Shown: positions 35,738 to 47,525 of the stretch, piece after piece | Layout: every line of letters starts with the position of its first letter | Numbering within the stretch: position 1 is the stretch's first letter | Origin: Mesorhizobium loti | GTDB taxonomy: Bacteria; Pseudomonadota; Alphaproteobacteria; Rhizobiales; Rhizobiaceae | NCBI RefSeq assembly: GCF_013170705.1 | Contig: NZ_CP033334.1 | Coordinates: forward strand, 6,301,501-6,365,500 | DNA: 64,000 nt | Direction of reading: 5' to 3' | Position numbers and translations under genes: made by a program | Notes under the pieces: generated by a model | The model's database searches: none | What the model saw: the letters and a program-made list of their open reading frames with translations, nothing else | What the model was told of the DNA's origin: nothing

Positions 35738-36043
35738 TGCTCGGCCTCCAAAGTCATTATTCGACCCAATGAGGTTACCACCGAAGCTTGACCTGCGGAA
35801 CCGATATGATGTTACAGTTGTAGTCTCGCAGAAGCTTCTCCCAACTCTGGGATACGCTGAGAGCCGTAACCGGGGCAGATTTCCGGGCGGAAGGGGTTTG
35901 CGGCGAGAGCATTCGTGATTCACCGTTTGCGTGACGCATCAGGATCCTCTCGTATAAGAGAGTCCGTCGCGATACGCCCCGCGAATGACGATGGTACCTT
36001 CGGCTTGACTTATCCTTCGCACTCTGCGGGTCCGACGAGAAAA
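35738..36043. promoter_or_regulatory. Upstream region of the effector operon, candidate vir box at 35811-35824
   Basis: The 14-mer gttacagttgtagt at 35811-35824 matches the vir box consensus RTTNCAATTGAAAY at 11 of 14 positions, about 75 bp before the VirF-like start. The match is weaker than that at virB1. The frame of the effector extends upstream through here, but the ribosome-binding site favours the later start. No other gene is seen between this site and cspA. Confidence 0.4.
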
Positions 36044-36256
36044 TCAGCCTACCTTGCTGAGACTACCTGCGGAGGACTTGCCGCTACGGCGGTCCTGCTC
36101 GATCTCGTACTTGATCTTCTGCCCATCAACGAGGTTTGAAAGTCCAGCCCGTTCTACAGCTGAAATATGGACGAAAACGTCCTGACCGCCGTCATCGGGC
36201 TGGATGAAGCCAAAAACTTTGGTGCTGTTGAACCACTTCACTGTTCCGGTCGCCAT
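36044..36256 (-). CDS. cspA: CspA-family cold-shock protein
   Basis: 70 residues from ATG 36256 (MATGTVKWFNSTKVFGFIQP), containing the RNP1-like VFGFIQPD and RNP2 DVFVHISAVE motifs of the single-stranded nucleic-acid-binding OB fold. One oddity is Val in place of Gly/Lys within the usual KGFGFI motif (KVFGFI). The long upstream stretch before the next gene would be its 5' leader, as is usual for csp genes. Confidence 0.9.
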   Translation of the reverse strand: MATGTVKWFNSTKVFGFIQPDDGGQDVFVHISAVERAGLSNLVDGQKIKYEIEQDRRSGKSSAGSLSKVG

Positions 36257-36594
36257 ATCTGTGTATTCCTCTGTGGCCACTGCGAACCAGACGGGCCGTG
36301 AAGCCGATCCTGTTCATATCTCGTACTTTGGAGTTAACCCCAGCAAAAGCGAAAATTACAAGCCCGCCTCGGGGTTGCGGCGCGAAAAGCCATTGCTCTG
36401 TTCGGGAACGCACCGAACAGGTGCCGGTGAGCTTGAGCGCAACGCGCTCCAAGACGCTCGAGTGCCGAGGAATCTCTCCGACAAGGATACGTCTGAGCCG
36501 CCCAGGATCGAAGCCGATCTGCAAAACGGATGGTGAGAGCGTTGGCTCGTTTCCAACCTATCCTGTCTCACCAGCGCGGACGCCTGGACGAATG
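36257..36594. other. Intergenic region, probable cspA leader
   Basis: About 340 bases between cspA and the MFS gene, both on the minus strand. No gene is supported. It should contain the cspA promoter and 5' untranslated leader. Confidence 0.4.
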
Positions 36595-38247
36595 TCAACG
36601 CCGGAAAAAGAACCGCATCGATTGGTCCCGCTTGCGGCCAGCTCCGGTCGGCCGCTCGATCGCAAGTGTGGTTCGAGGAGGAAGCTCTCCTAGATGCAAT
36701 GCGAGGAGACGCTGGTCCAACTCCTTGTCGGCTGCCGTAAGGCGGTGGTTCAGGCGAAGGTAGTCCATCCAGGTCGGGGTGCGGAAGGTTTCTGTCCAAT
36801 GCGAAGGCTGTTGTAGGTCGCGCTGGAGATTCCAGTGTCGCGCACCGACGCCGCTTTGTACTCGCCGGCGTTCCCGCATCTGCTCCAGGAACGCTTCGAC
36901 ATTTGCTTCGGGTATTGAATATTCGATCTTGGCGACGATCGGCCCGCTTCGTGGTTTCAATTCCAGGGCAACCTGAGGCGTTTCGAAGCCAAGAGGGGCC
37001 TGATCGGAGTCTTTCCATTGACGGATGGGCAGCAGGAAGCCGGTGCCGGCGACCAGCAGCAGCGCGCCACCTGAAAGCTCCAGAGCCGAGCTTAGCGAAT
37101 TGCTCTCGGCCACCGTACCCCACAGCCAGCTGCCAGCCGCGATGCCGCCGGATGAAAGAGCATAATAGATCGAGAGCGTGCGACCAACGACCCACCTTGG
37201 ACTCGCCAACTGGACGCTCACGTCCAGCCCGGTCCAGGTCACGACCCAGCCCGCGCCGCCGAGCGCCAGCGCGATAACCGCCACCGCCACCGAGGGGGTG
37301 AAAGCAAGCGATAGACAACAAGCCGCACAGGCGATGCACGACAGAGTCGTCAAACGTTCCTGGGACAGCCTCCGTCTCAGAGTGTTGTTGCAGATGCCGG
37401 CGAACAAGGCGCCGGTCCCGAAGCCGGCCATCAGGATGCCGTAAACGATTGGCCCTCCCCCCAGCTGATCGCGGGCGACGAGAGGCAAGAGCGCTAGTAT
37501 GGAGATGCTCGTCAGGCCAAAAAGGGCACCGCGGGCAATTGCTGCCTTGATTTCGGATGACAGGGCGGTGAAGCGCGCTCCGTCATGGATCGCCGTGGTC
37601 AATGGTTCACTCGGCAGCGGTGACGACCGAACATGCCATTTGCAGCGCCCTATGGTCCACAGCAGCATCAGATACGTAAGCGTCGCCACGGCGAAAGCCG
37701 TCAAAGGGCCAAAGGAAGCAACCACGACGCCACCGAGAGCTGGACCGATGCTTCGGACGGCGTTATATCCGACCGAGATAAGCGTGACGGCGGCCGGAAC
37801 ATCGCGCTTGCGCAGAATATCGCCGACCGACGCGTGCCAGGCGGGGTCGGTGAAAGCGGCGCCTACTCCGGCCAAACAGCTGAATGCAAGAACCATCCAT
37901 GGATTGAAAATTCCGAGGCCTGCAACAACAGTCAGCATCGTCGAGGACAATGCGATCACGCACCAGCCAGCGAACATGAGATTGCGGCGGCTGTAATTGT
38001 CGGCTAGGGCGCCGGCGACGATTGACAGGAGGAATGTGGGCAACGTCGTCGAAGCCTGCACCAAGGCGACCATCACATCCGATGTCGAAATGGTCGCCAT
38101 CAGCCAACTGATGGCGACCATTTGAATCAGCCACCCTAGACTGGATACCTGTGTGGCAATCCAGATCGGACGGAAAGTTGAACTCTCAAGCGGCGCAAAC
38201 GTTGCCGATGACGCCGGATTAACTTCTTCACGCGCCACCCCGCTCAT
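36595..38247 (-). CDS. MFS exporter (MFS_3 / transmembrane secretion effector family)
   Basis: The start is chosen at ATG 38247 (MSGVAREEVNPASS), nine bases after GGGAGG; 550 residues. About 12 hydrophobic segments occupy residues 25-400, with the MFS_3 signature LADNYSRRNLMFAGW in the loop after helix 2. The C-terminal about 130 residues (PIVAKIEYSIPEANVEAFLE...) form an ABM-like soluble domain that is common in this family. Related proteins export siderophores or small metabolites. The substrate is unknown. It lies 400 bp downstream of the gibberellin operon on the same strand, but a role in hormone export is only speculation. Confidence 0.8.
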   Translation of the reverse strand: MSGVAREEVNPASSATFAPLESSTFRPIWIATQVSSLGWLIQMVAISWLMATISTSDVMVALVQASTTLPTFLLSIVAGALADNYSRRNLMFAGWCVIALSSTMLTVVAGLGIFNPWMVLAFSCLAGVGAAFTDPAWHASVGDILRKRDVPAAVTLISVGYNAVRSIGPALGGVVVASFGPLTAFAVATLTYLMLLWTIGRCKWHVRSSPLPSEPLTTAIHDGARFTALSSEIKAAIARGALFGLTSISILALLPLVARDQLGGGPIVYGILMAGFGTGALFAGICNNTLRRRLSQERLTTLSCIACAACCLSLAFTPSVAVAVIALALGGAGWVVTWTGLDVSVQLASPRWVVGRTLSIYYALSSGGIAAGSWLWGTVAESNSLSSALELSGGALLLVAGTGFLLPIRQWKDSDQAPLGFETPQVALELKPRSGPIVAKIEYSIPEANVEAFLEQMRERRRVQSGVGARHWNLQRDLQQPSHWTETFRTPTWMDYLRLNHRLTAADKELDQRLLALHLGELPPRTTLAIERPTGAGRKRDQSMRFFFRR

Positions 38248-38649
38248 TGGGCCGAGCCTCCCTTCGCTGCCAGTTGTATGAGATTTCTCCCCGCCCACGT
38301 GCTTTGGAGGAATGGCAAGATCAGGGCATTTTATCTGCGCAACGCAAGTTATTTTTGCCTGACCGATGCTGTGGCAGAACCGAATGCTTCCTCTGGCGCG
38401 ATCGTTCCGCTATGCGTGACGAGACCGGTTCGATCCTGTCTTTGTCGATCCCGACCACGTTACAAGGATCTCAGTTTGACGATCCTTGGCGTCTCCAACC
38501 AAGCCACGTCCTGGGCATCGACTTCCCTTCTGGTGATCACGAGCTCCCGCGCGTTGAACCGCCTCGCCAAGGTGATCAGTAGTCTATCTTTGGCGTAGGT
38601 ATTCAGCAACTTGCTAGGCGCCCGCCGCCACGTACGAGCGACGCCGGCA
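38248..38649. other. Intergenic region between the gibberellin operon and the MFS gene
   Basis: About 400 bases with lower GC than the operon upstream. No gene, nod box or clear terminator was identified. It marks the 3' edge of the GC-rich gibberellin cluster. Confidence 0.4.
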
Positions 38650-39699
38650 TCAACCGGCGGGCAGATGTGCCGAGGGCAACAAGCGCGCCTGACGCAACGC
38701 CGCCAGATCAGCCGAGCCGGTGCAGAAGCAGGCGACGGCCAACTGGCGGATGACGATCTCGAAATGTGCGACAACCGCCTCGGTGGACACCGTCGCCGCG
38801 CGCAGCACGCCGGCCGCCTGCCCGGCGGTGTCCGCGCCCAGGCGGATGGCCTTGGCCACGTCCACGCCGTCGCGGATCCCGCCCGACGCGATCAGCTTCA
38901 CCGTTGGCAGCGCCCGACGTACCGCCTGCACGCTGGCCGGGGTCGGAATCCCCCAGTCGGCGAATGACATCGCCACTGCACGGTCGGCGGCATCGCGGGC
39001 GCGCTCGCCCTCCACCGCGGCCCAATTGGTGCCGCCGGCGCCGGCGACATCGATCACCGCCACGCCCGACTCGACGAGCGCACAGGCCACAGAGGCGGAC
39101 AGGCCCGACCCCACTTCCTTGGCCACAATCGGCACGTCCACGCTGCGCGCGGCGCGAGCGATCTGCGCCAGGACGCCGCGCCAGTCCCGGTCGCCCTCCG
39201 GCTGTACCGCTTCCTGCAGCGCATTGAGATGGACGATGAGTCCATCGGCCTCCAGCGCATCCACCGCCCGGCGCGCCAGGTCCAGGCCGTCGGCCTCGCG
39301 CAGTTGCGCGGCGCCGATATTGGCCAGCAAGGGAATGTCTGGGGCCAGGCGGCGCAGCGCGCGCGTCAGCCCCTGCGAGTTGCGGGATTGCAGGCTCACG
39401 CGCTGCGAACCGACGCACATGGCGATCCCCAAGGCTTGCGCTGCCTCGCTCAGATGCCGGTTGATGGCCTCGGCGCGTGGCATGCCGCCGGTCATCGAGC
39501 TGATCAGCAGCGGCGCGCGCATGGTCTTGCCCAGCAGCGAGGCGCGCAGGTCGATCTGCGTCAGGTCCAACTCGGGCAATGCGCAGTGTTCGAAACGGAT
39601 GTACTCCCAGCCGGCGGCGACCGTGGCCGGCGCCGTTCGCCGATCCAGCACGATGTCCAGATGGTCGTCCTTGCGCCGGCTCAGGGCGATGTCGCTCAT
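38650..39699 (-). CDS. idi: Type 2 isopentenyl-diphosphate isomerase (FMN-dependent)
   Basis: Start at ATG 39699 ([18 protein letters not shown]); 349 residues, normal for the Fni/Idi-2 family. FMN/substrate-binding features include [17 protein letters not shown], the VHLNALQE block with the catalytic Gln in [29 protein letters not shown] and [10 protein letters not shown]. It interconverts IPP and DMAPP, supplying the starter for GGPP made by the synthase upstream. It is the last gene of the gibberellin operon, 85 bp after the kaurene synthase. Not all rhizobial GA operons carry it. Confidence 0.92.
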   Translation of the reverse strand: MSDIALSRRKDDHLDIVLDRRTAPATVAAGWEYIRFEHCALPELDLTQIDLRASLLGKTMRAPLLISSMTGGMPRAEAINRHLSEAAQALGIAMCVGSQRVSLQSRNSQGLTRALRRLAPDIPLLANIGAAQLREADGLDLARRAVDALEADGLIVHLNALQEAVQPEGDRDWRGVLAQIARAARSVDVPIVAKEVGSGLSASVACALVESGVAVIDVAGAGGTNWAAVEGERARDAADRAVAMSFADWGIPTPASVQAVRRALPTVKLIASGGIRDGVDVAKAIRLGADTAGQAAGVLRAATVSTEAVVAHFEIVIRQLAVACFCTGSADLAALRQARLLPSAHLPAG

Positions 39700-39784
39700 G
39701 CTCGCCCCAACCGTCGCATCAGGCGACGGCGTTGCGTCGGATCGGACCGACGGCAGCGCGCGCACGCCGCCGCCTCCCGCGCGT

Positions 39785-42234
<2,450 letters not shown>

Positions 42235-42559
42235 GCGGTATGTTCCTTCTGCAGACAGTTGACGGGAACCAGGATCGGGCAGACGCCGCGCATGTCGCCG
42301 CAGGCCCGTCGCGGCCCGACGCACGGGCAGCGCCGGACGGCCGCCCTGCTCCGGCGCGGCGACGCGCCCCATGCTGGGGCCGATCCGCCGTATAGGCTTG
42401 CGCGCAGCGCGCCGCGTGCGCCTCGTGCGCCGCGTGCGCCGCGGCTGTGCTGGGCAACCGCTGCGATCGCCGCCGACTTGGACACAGTGCAGCATGAACC
42501 GCTCACGCCGGCCGATCGATCGCAGCGGCACAGGGGCGACTCCATGCGGACGGGCGCGC
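42235..42559. other. GGPS-CPS intercistronic gap with short repeats
   Basis: 325 bases without a supportable gene in an operon otherwise packed with overlaps. It contains a GC-rich run of near-repeats around 42405-42450 (gcgccgcgtgcgcc, then cgtgcgccgcgtgcgcc). It may be a spacer, a processing region or a remnant. Confidence 0.45.
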
Positions 42560-43525
42560 TCATGCGCATGGCGCGTGCTTGAACAGATACGCGTTGGCCC
42601 GCTGCAGCATCTGCGCCAACCGTTCTGCACGCGTTCCCAGCGGGGCGATGGCCTCCCCGGCGTCGCGCAACAGATCCAGCGCCAACTGGCGCGCTGCCTG
42701 CAGCCCCATGATCGACGCACAGGTCGGCTTCTGCGCCGCTGCGTCCTTGCCGGGGGTCTTGCCCAACGTCGCGGTATCCGCTGTCGCGTCGAGAATGTCG
42801 TCGACCACCTGCAACGCCAGGCCGAAACAGGCGGAGTAGCGATCGAGCGCACAGTACAGCGCAGCATGGGCGGCATCCTCCGCGATGGCGCATAGCGCGC
42901 CCATGCGAACGGACGCGCGCACTAGTGCTCCGCTCTTCATCCGGTGCATCGCCACGATCCTGTCCAGCTCGACGTGCTTTCCTACCAGCGACAGATCCAT
43001 GGCCTGCCCGCCTGCGGCACCCTCGGCGGACACCGCCTGCGCCAGTTCGCGCACGAGCGCGATACGGTTGTCGCCCGGCGCATCCAGGCTCGCCAGGGTC
43101 AGGAAGGCGTGCGCCTGCAGCGCATCGCCGACCAGGATCGCAGTGGCTTCGCCGAACTTGACGTGCACGGTCGGAAGGCCGCGGCGAAGCACGTCATCGT
43201 CCATTGCGGGCAGGTCGTCGTGGACCAGGGTACAGGCGTGCATCATCTCGATGGCGGCGCCGACATCGTCGAGCATGTGCGCCGGCGTGTCGGCCAGTGC
43301 GCCGGTAGCCAGACAGAGCAAGGCGCGGGTGCGCTTTCCGCCATGCAAGGTGGCGTAGCGCATCGCCGCCATCAGCTCGGTCTCACCGTCGTCTTCGGCG
43401 CAGAGAAGACGCGCCAGCGCCTGTTCGACCCGCCTTGCGCCGTCCTGCATCCAGATCTCGGGCGGCAGCCTGCCGGATGCGCCGCGCGCCTGCGCGTCGT
43501 CGTGTAGCGTGGAATCGGTCTGCAT
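42560..43525 (-). CDS. ggps: Geranylgeranyl diphosphate synthase
   Basis: The start is placed at ATG 43525 (MQTDSTLHDDAQ), with AAGGA about ten bases upstream; 321 residues. (An ATG three codons earlier is possible.) Isoprenyl-synthase motifs are complete: FARM VHDDLPAMDDD, GGKRTRALL, and SARM LQVVDDILD, followed by GKTPGKDAAAQKPT. It makes the C20 precursor GGPP for CPS. It is the first terpene-forming gene after the oxidative enzymes in the operon. Confidence 0.92.
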   Translation of the reverse strand: MQTDSTLHDDAQARGASGRLPPEIWMQDGARRVEQALARLLCAEDDGETELMAAMRYATLHGGKRTRALLCLATGALADTPAHMLDDVGAAIEMMHACTLVHDDLPAMDDDVLRRGLPTVHVKFGEATAILVGDALQAHAFLTLASLDAPGDNRIALVRELAQAVSAEGAAGGQAMDLSLVGKHVELDRIVAMHRMKSGALVRASVRMGALCAIAEDAAHAALYCALDRYSACFGLALQVVDDILDATADTATLGKTPGKDAAAQKPTCASIMGLQAARQLALDLLRDAGEAIAPLGTRAERLAQMLQRANAYLFKHAPCA

Positions 43526-43675
43526 GTCGTTCATGTCCTTGTACCTGGCACGGCCACGGCGAGCGTCCGAGCCGCCGCGGTGTTGGCGGCGTCGCCCCGA
43601 GCGCGCGCGCCGAGTGCAGCATTGCCGCGCGTCGCCGGCGCAGCTGCCTCGCCACACGGGGCATGCGATGCCAGC

Positions 43676-45019
43676 TCATGAGAATCCGATGCGGATTTTC
43701 ATGGACGGATGTGCGGTCGGGAAATAGCGCCGACCTTTTTCGGCGGCGCTCAGCAACCGCGGCCGCACCCCGGCCTTGTGCATGGTCAGTGCCAAGGCGA
43801 TGCAGAACTGCACCATTTCCAGCCATACTAGGTGGTAACCGATGCAGACGTGTGGGCCGGTACCGAACTGCAGCATGTCCACCGGCCGGATCGGCTCCGT
43901 GCGTTGTAGCCACCGCGCCAGGCGGAACTGATCAGGCGCCTCGTGCAGCAGCGCCGAGGTCGACAAATGCAGCAGCGGGATGCACAGAGGGGTGCCCGCG
44001 GGAATGCGCCGTTGGCCGAGTTGCAATTCCTGCAGCGCGCGACGCGGCAGGAGCGTGGTCGCCGGATGCACGCGCAGCGTCTCGCGGAACAGCGCCTCGG
44101 CGACCGGACACTGCGCCAGGTCCGGGTGCCGGGTCGGCACCGCGCCCACGCGTTGCGCCTCCTCGACCAGGGCGTCCCACAGCCCAGGCTGCCGCGCCAG
44201 CTCGATCACCATCCAGGCCATCGTCGAGGCGGTGGTGTCGTGACCGGCAAGCAGCAGCAAGCGGATATTGGCGACCAGGACGTCGTCGGAAAGCGCATCG
44301 TCGCCGCGATCGAAGGCGCTCACCATGTCATTGATCAACCCAGTGCGCGCGGCATGCGCGCGCGCGTCGCGGACGAACTGGCGCAACTGCGCGTCGATCC
44401 AGTCGCGGGCGGCGCGGCCGCGCCGCAAGGGCAGTCCGGGCAGGTCGACCGGGGGCGCGACGATCAACTGCAGCAGTTGCCGATATTTGCGATGCCATCC
44501 CGGCAGGTCCCGCGCTGGGATTCCCATGAGGCTGAAGATGAGCTTGAGCATCAGGTCGCCGGTTTCGCGCAGGATGGTTACGTCGCCGCGGTCGCGCCAC
44601 GCCTGCACCCGCGCCTGGATGACGGGCGCGAACAGGTTGCCGATGCCGGCTTGGGTCAGCCCCTTGGGCAGGAACGCCGCCTTTATCGCGTCGCGCGCCT
44701 GCCGGTGCGCGCCGCCGTCCTGGGCGACCAACGTTCCGCCAAGCAATTCGGGCGCGATCTCTTCGATCAGCGCCGAGGACACGTCCTTGTGCCGGAGCAA
44801 TGCAAACGCATCCGGATCCACACAGGTCATCAGGTGTCCGGCAGGGCCGAAATCCAGCCAGAAGTGGCTGCCCAGCGTCCATTCCGCGCGCCGCAACAGG
44901 CGTGGCAGGTCGCATACGATGGCGGGAAGATGTCCGACCAGGGGGAAAGCGCCGGGCACAACCGGGATGTCGTCCCGCAGCCGGTGCCGACGGTCCAGCG
45001 GGTTGAGCAGCATGTCCAT
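43676..45019 (-). CDS. cyp117: Cytochrome P450 CYP117 (ent-kaurene/kaurenoic acid oxidation)
   Basis: 447 residues from ATG 45019 (MDMLLNPLDRRHRL); the ATG shares a base with the upstream stop (TGATG). P450 landmarks are the I-helix AGHDTT, the K-helix FRETLR, and the haem loop MLQFGTGPHVCIGYHLV with its Cys ligand. By operon position between the Fd-SDR and GGPS it is CYP117, which oxidises ent-kaurene to ent-kaurenoic acid in characterised rhizobia. Confidence 0.92.
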   Translation of the reverse strand: MDMLLNPLDRRHRLRDDIPVVPGAFPLVGHLPAIVCDLPRLLRRAEWTLGSHFWLDFGPAGHLMTCVDPDAFALLRHKDVSSALIEEIAPELLGGTLVAQDGGAHRQARDAIKAAFLPKGLTQAGIGNLFAPVIQARVQAWRDRGDVTILRETGDLMLKLIFSLMGIPARDLPGWHRKYRQLLQLIVAPPVDLPGLPLRRGRAARDWIDAQLRQFVRDARAHAARTGLINDMVSAFDRGDDALSDDVLVANIRLLLLAGHDTTASTMAWMVIELARQPGLWDALVEEAQRVGAVPTRHPDLAQCPVAEALFRETLRVHPATTLLPRRALQELQLGQRRIPAGTPLCIPLLHLSTSALLHEAPDQFRLARWLQRTEPIRPVDMLQFGTGPHVCIGYHLVWLEMVQFCIALALTMHKAGVRPRLLSAAEKGRRYFPTAHPSMKIRIGFS

Positions 45020-46143
45020 CAGCAGCGGGGCGCCGCGGCCGCTTTGGCGGTGTCGCCGGCAGGCCGCGCGGCGCGGCTGTTGCCACCGTCGGCGTACGTC
45101 GGCACATGCGCCAGCATGCCGCCGTCGATGCACAGGACCTGGCCGGTGATGAACGCAGCATCGTCGGAGAGCAGGAACGCCACCAGCGCGGCCACGTCCT
45201 CGGGGCGGCCGACGCGTTGCAGGAGTTGGTGCCGGCTCAGATGCCGTTGCATGCGCTCGTCCAGCTTGGCGAGGAGACGCTCGGTCATGATGAGACCCGG
45301 CGCAACCGCGTTGCAGCGGATCTGCGCATGACCGTACTGGGTGGCGAGCGAGGCCGACAGCATGTTCATCGCCGCCTTCGACGCGGCGTAGGACGTCTGC
45401 GCGGTGTCACCGCTGAGCCCCTGGCACGACGACATGTTGACGATCGCGCCACCGCCGCGGGCGATCATTCGTGGGATGGCCTGCCGGCAGCAGAGCAGCG
45501 TGCCGCGCAGATTGGTCGCCATGGTCTGATCCCAGACCGCCAGGTCCAGGTCGAGGATCGTGTGGTCACGCGGTGTCAGATGCATGGCGCTCGCGTTGTT
45601 CACCAGCAGGTCGACCCCACCGAAGTGCCGCTCCGCCGTCTCGAACAGCGCTGCCACCGCCTGCGCATCGGCGATGTCCATGGCCAGGGCCAGCGCGTGG
45701 CCCGCTTCGGCCGCGATCTGCGCGGTGCAGGCGACGGCCGCCGAGCCATCAATGTCGGCCACCACCACGTTGCCGCCCTCGCGCGCGATGGCGAGGGCGC
45801 ATGCCTTGCCGATGCCGGCGCCGGCGCCGGTCACCACGGCCACCTTGCCTTCAAACCGTCCTCCTGGGTTGCGTTGGTCTCTCGCGGCATGCCGCTCAGC
45901 CTGCGCCGGAGAAGGCGCAGGGTCGGCGCTGGCGCGCTCGCCAGCGTCGCTTTCGATGACCCGAATGGCGGCGACCGGACACTGGCTGGCGGCGAGCCGC
46001 GCGGCGGCGTGCAGCGCCTGCGGGACCGTCGCCACGCACACTTCCGCCACGCCGTCCGGTTCGCGCTGGCGAAAGGTGCCCGGCAGCGTCAGCGCACACT
46101 GCCCGGTGGTTCCGCACAGATCCTGATCGATCACGACGCGCAT
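45019..46143 (-). CDS. Ferredoxin-SDR fusion of the gibberellin pathway
   Basis: 374 residues from ATG 46143. Residues 1-65 are a 3Fe-4S ferredoxin (DLCGTTGQC and later SQCPVAAI supply the Cys ligands). A linker of about 30 residues (Ala/Asp/Pro-rich) joins it to an SDR domain (about 95-350) with TGAGAGIGKA for NAD(P), NNAS, and the catalytic Ser/Tyr/Lys in SYAASKAAM. In Bradyrhizobium the ferredoxin and SDR are separate genes. Here one continuous frame joins them. The ferredoxin feeds electrons to the P450s, and the SDR oxidises an intermediate on the way to GA9. It starts two bases after the CYP114 stop. Confidence 0.9.
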   Translation of the reverse strand: MRVVIDQDLCGTTGQCALTLPGTFRQREPDGVAEVCVATVPQALHAAARLAASQCPVAAIRVIESDAGERASADPAPSPAQAERHAARDQRNPGGRFEGKVAVVTGAGAGIGKACALAIAREGGNVVVADIDGSAAVACTAQIAAEAGHALALAMDIADAQAVAALFETAERHFGGVDLLVNNASAMHLTPRDHTILDLDLAVWDQTMATNLRGTLLCCRQAIPRMIARGGGAIVNMSSCQGLSGDTAQTSYAASKAAMNMLSASLATQYGHAQIRCNAVAPGLIMTERLLAKLDERMQRHLSRHQLLQRVGRPEDVAALVAFLLSDDAAFITGQVLCIDGGMLAHVPTYADGGNSRAARPAGDTAKAAAAPRC

Positions 46144-46144
46144 C

Positions 46145-47431
46145 TCAGCCCCCCTCATGCAGCCGCACCGGCAGCGCGCGAAACGTCCTAAGGAACGCGG
46201 AGGGCTCCCGGGTCGGCTGCTCGACCAATGCCAGCGTGGGGAAGCGCGCCTGGATCCGCGGCAGGCTCTCGGCCAACTGCACCCGGGCAAGTTGCGCACC
46301 GAGGCAGAAGTGGATGCCGTGGCCGAAGCTCAGCATGATCTTCCCGTCGGTCGACATGCCAGGAGTGGTGCCGTAGAACCGCGCGGGATTGAAGCGGTCG
46401 GGGTCGGCGAAGGCGTCCGGGTCGCGATTGCCGGCCGCGATGAGCACGCGCACGTCCGCGTTCTTCGGGATCACCACGCCGCCCAGTTCGATGTCGCGCT
46501 GGGCGATACGCGGAATGGAGCTGAACATGGCAGGCGCGTCGCAGCGCAGGACTTCTTCGACGAATGCCTTCACCCCCACGGCGTCTCCCTGCAGCCAGTG
46601 CCGCTGTTCGGGATACGCCAGCATCGCCAGGACCGCATGGTCGATGGTCGCAGCAGTGGTGGCGAAGCCGCCTAGAAGCATGCCCCACAGCATGCTGATC
46701 AACTCCGCATCCGACAGCTTGTCGGCATCGTCGTCGTGCGCGCCGACCATCATCGACACGATGTCGTTGCGGGGATCGGTGCGCTTGCGCTGTATGAGGT
46801 CGCCGAAGTAGGCCTGCACCCTGGCGCTGGCCGCGTCCGCCGCGGCGAGCTGAGGATCGCTGGCGTGTGGGCTCAGGCCTTCCAGAATGGCGCCGATGCC
46901 GGCGGCGAGCCCGAACATGTCGTCCTGGGGCATGCCGAACAGTTCGGCGAAGACCAGCATGGGCAAGGCCAGCGCGAATTCCCAATGCAGGTCCACCGCC
47001 TCCCCGCGCTCCAGCGCGGGCGCCATGCCGTCCAGGCGCGCTGCGACGATGCGCGCGATGCTCGGCCGCAGGTTGTCGATCTGGCGCATGGTGAAATCGC
47101 GCGAGATCAGCCGGCGCAGACGCGTATGCGTCGGTGGGTCCTTCATCGCTAGCGTGGACGCCAGCAGATTGAGTGACAGGCTGGTCGCCGCACGAGGGAA
47201 ATAGCGCGCCAGTTCGCCCGGCGCCGGTCCCCGAAACGCATCGCCCGTGGCCTTGAGCGCCCAGTAGATGTCGGCGTGGCGGCTCAATAGAAAGAGGCCC
47301 GACGCCGCACGATGCACCGGATCGTGCTCGCGCAACCACCGCATGAACGGATACGGATCGTGGATGCACGCTGGCGACGCCAGTTCGGCGAAGGCGTCCC
47401 GGCATGCTGCCGTGGTTTCTTGCACGTCCAT
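46145..47431 (-). CDS. cyp114: Cytochrome P450 CYP114 (ring contraction step)
   Basis: 428 residues from ATG 47431 ([14 protein letters not shown]), after AGGA. P450 landmarks are the I-helix [14 protein letters not shown] (with FATTA in place of the usual GxDTT), the K-helix EEVLR and the haem loop [16 protein letters not shown]. In the GA pathway CYP114 with its ferredoxin catalyses the ring-B oxidation/contraction giving GA12-aldehyde. Family assignment rests on these motifs plus operon order. Confidence 0.9.
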   Translation of the reverse strand: MDVQETTAACRDAFAELASPACIHDPYPFMRWLREHDPVHRAASGLFLLSRHADIYWALKATGDAFRGPAPGELARYFPRAATSLSLNLLASTLAMKDPPTHTRLRRLISRDFTMRQIDNLRPSIARIVAARLDGMAPALERGEAVDLHWEFALALPMLVFAELFGMPQDDMFGLAAGIGAILEGLSPHASDPQLAAADAASARVQAYFGDLIQRKRTDPRNDIVSMMVGAHDDDADKLSDAELISMLWGMLLGGFATTAATIDHAVLAMLAYPEQRHWLQGDAVGVKAFVEEVLRCDAPAMFSSIPRIAQRDIELGGVVIPKNADVRVLIAAGNRDPDAFADPDRFNPARFYGTTPGMSTDGKIMLSFGHGIHFCLGAQLARVQLAESLPRIQARFPTLALVEQPTREPSAFLRTFRALPVRLHEGG

Positions 47432-47525
47432 CTTGGTTTCCTGTTGGCTGGCTGATCTGACCGGCGCGCGCAACGCGCGCCGGCAAATTGCGGAGAAGGT
47501 CGCGATTCCGGGCGGCGTCCGCGTA

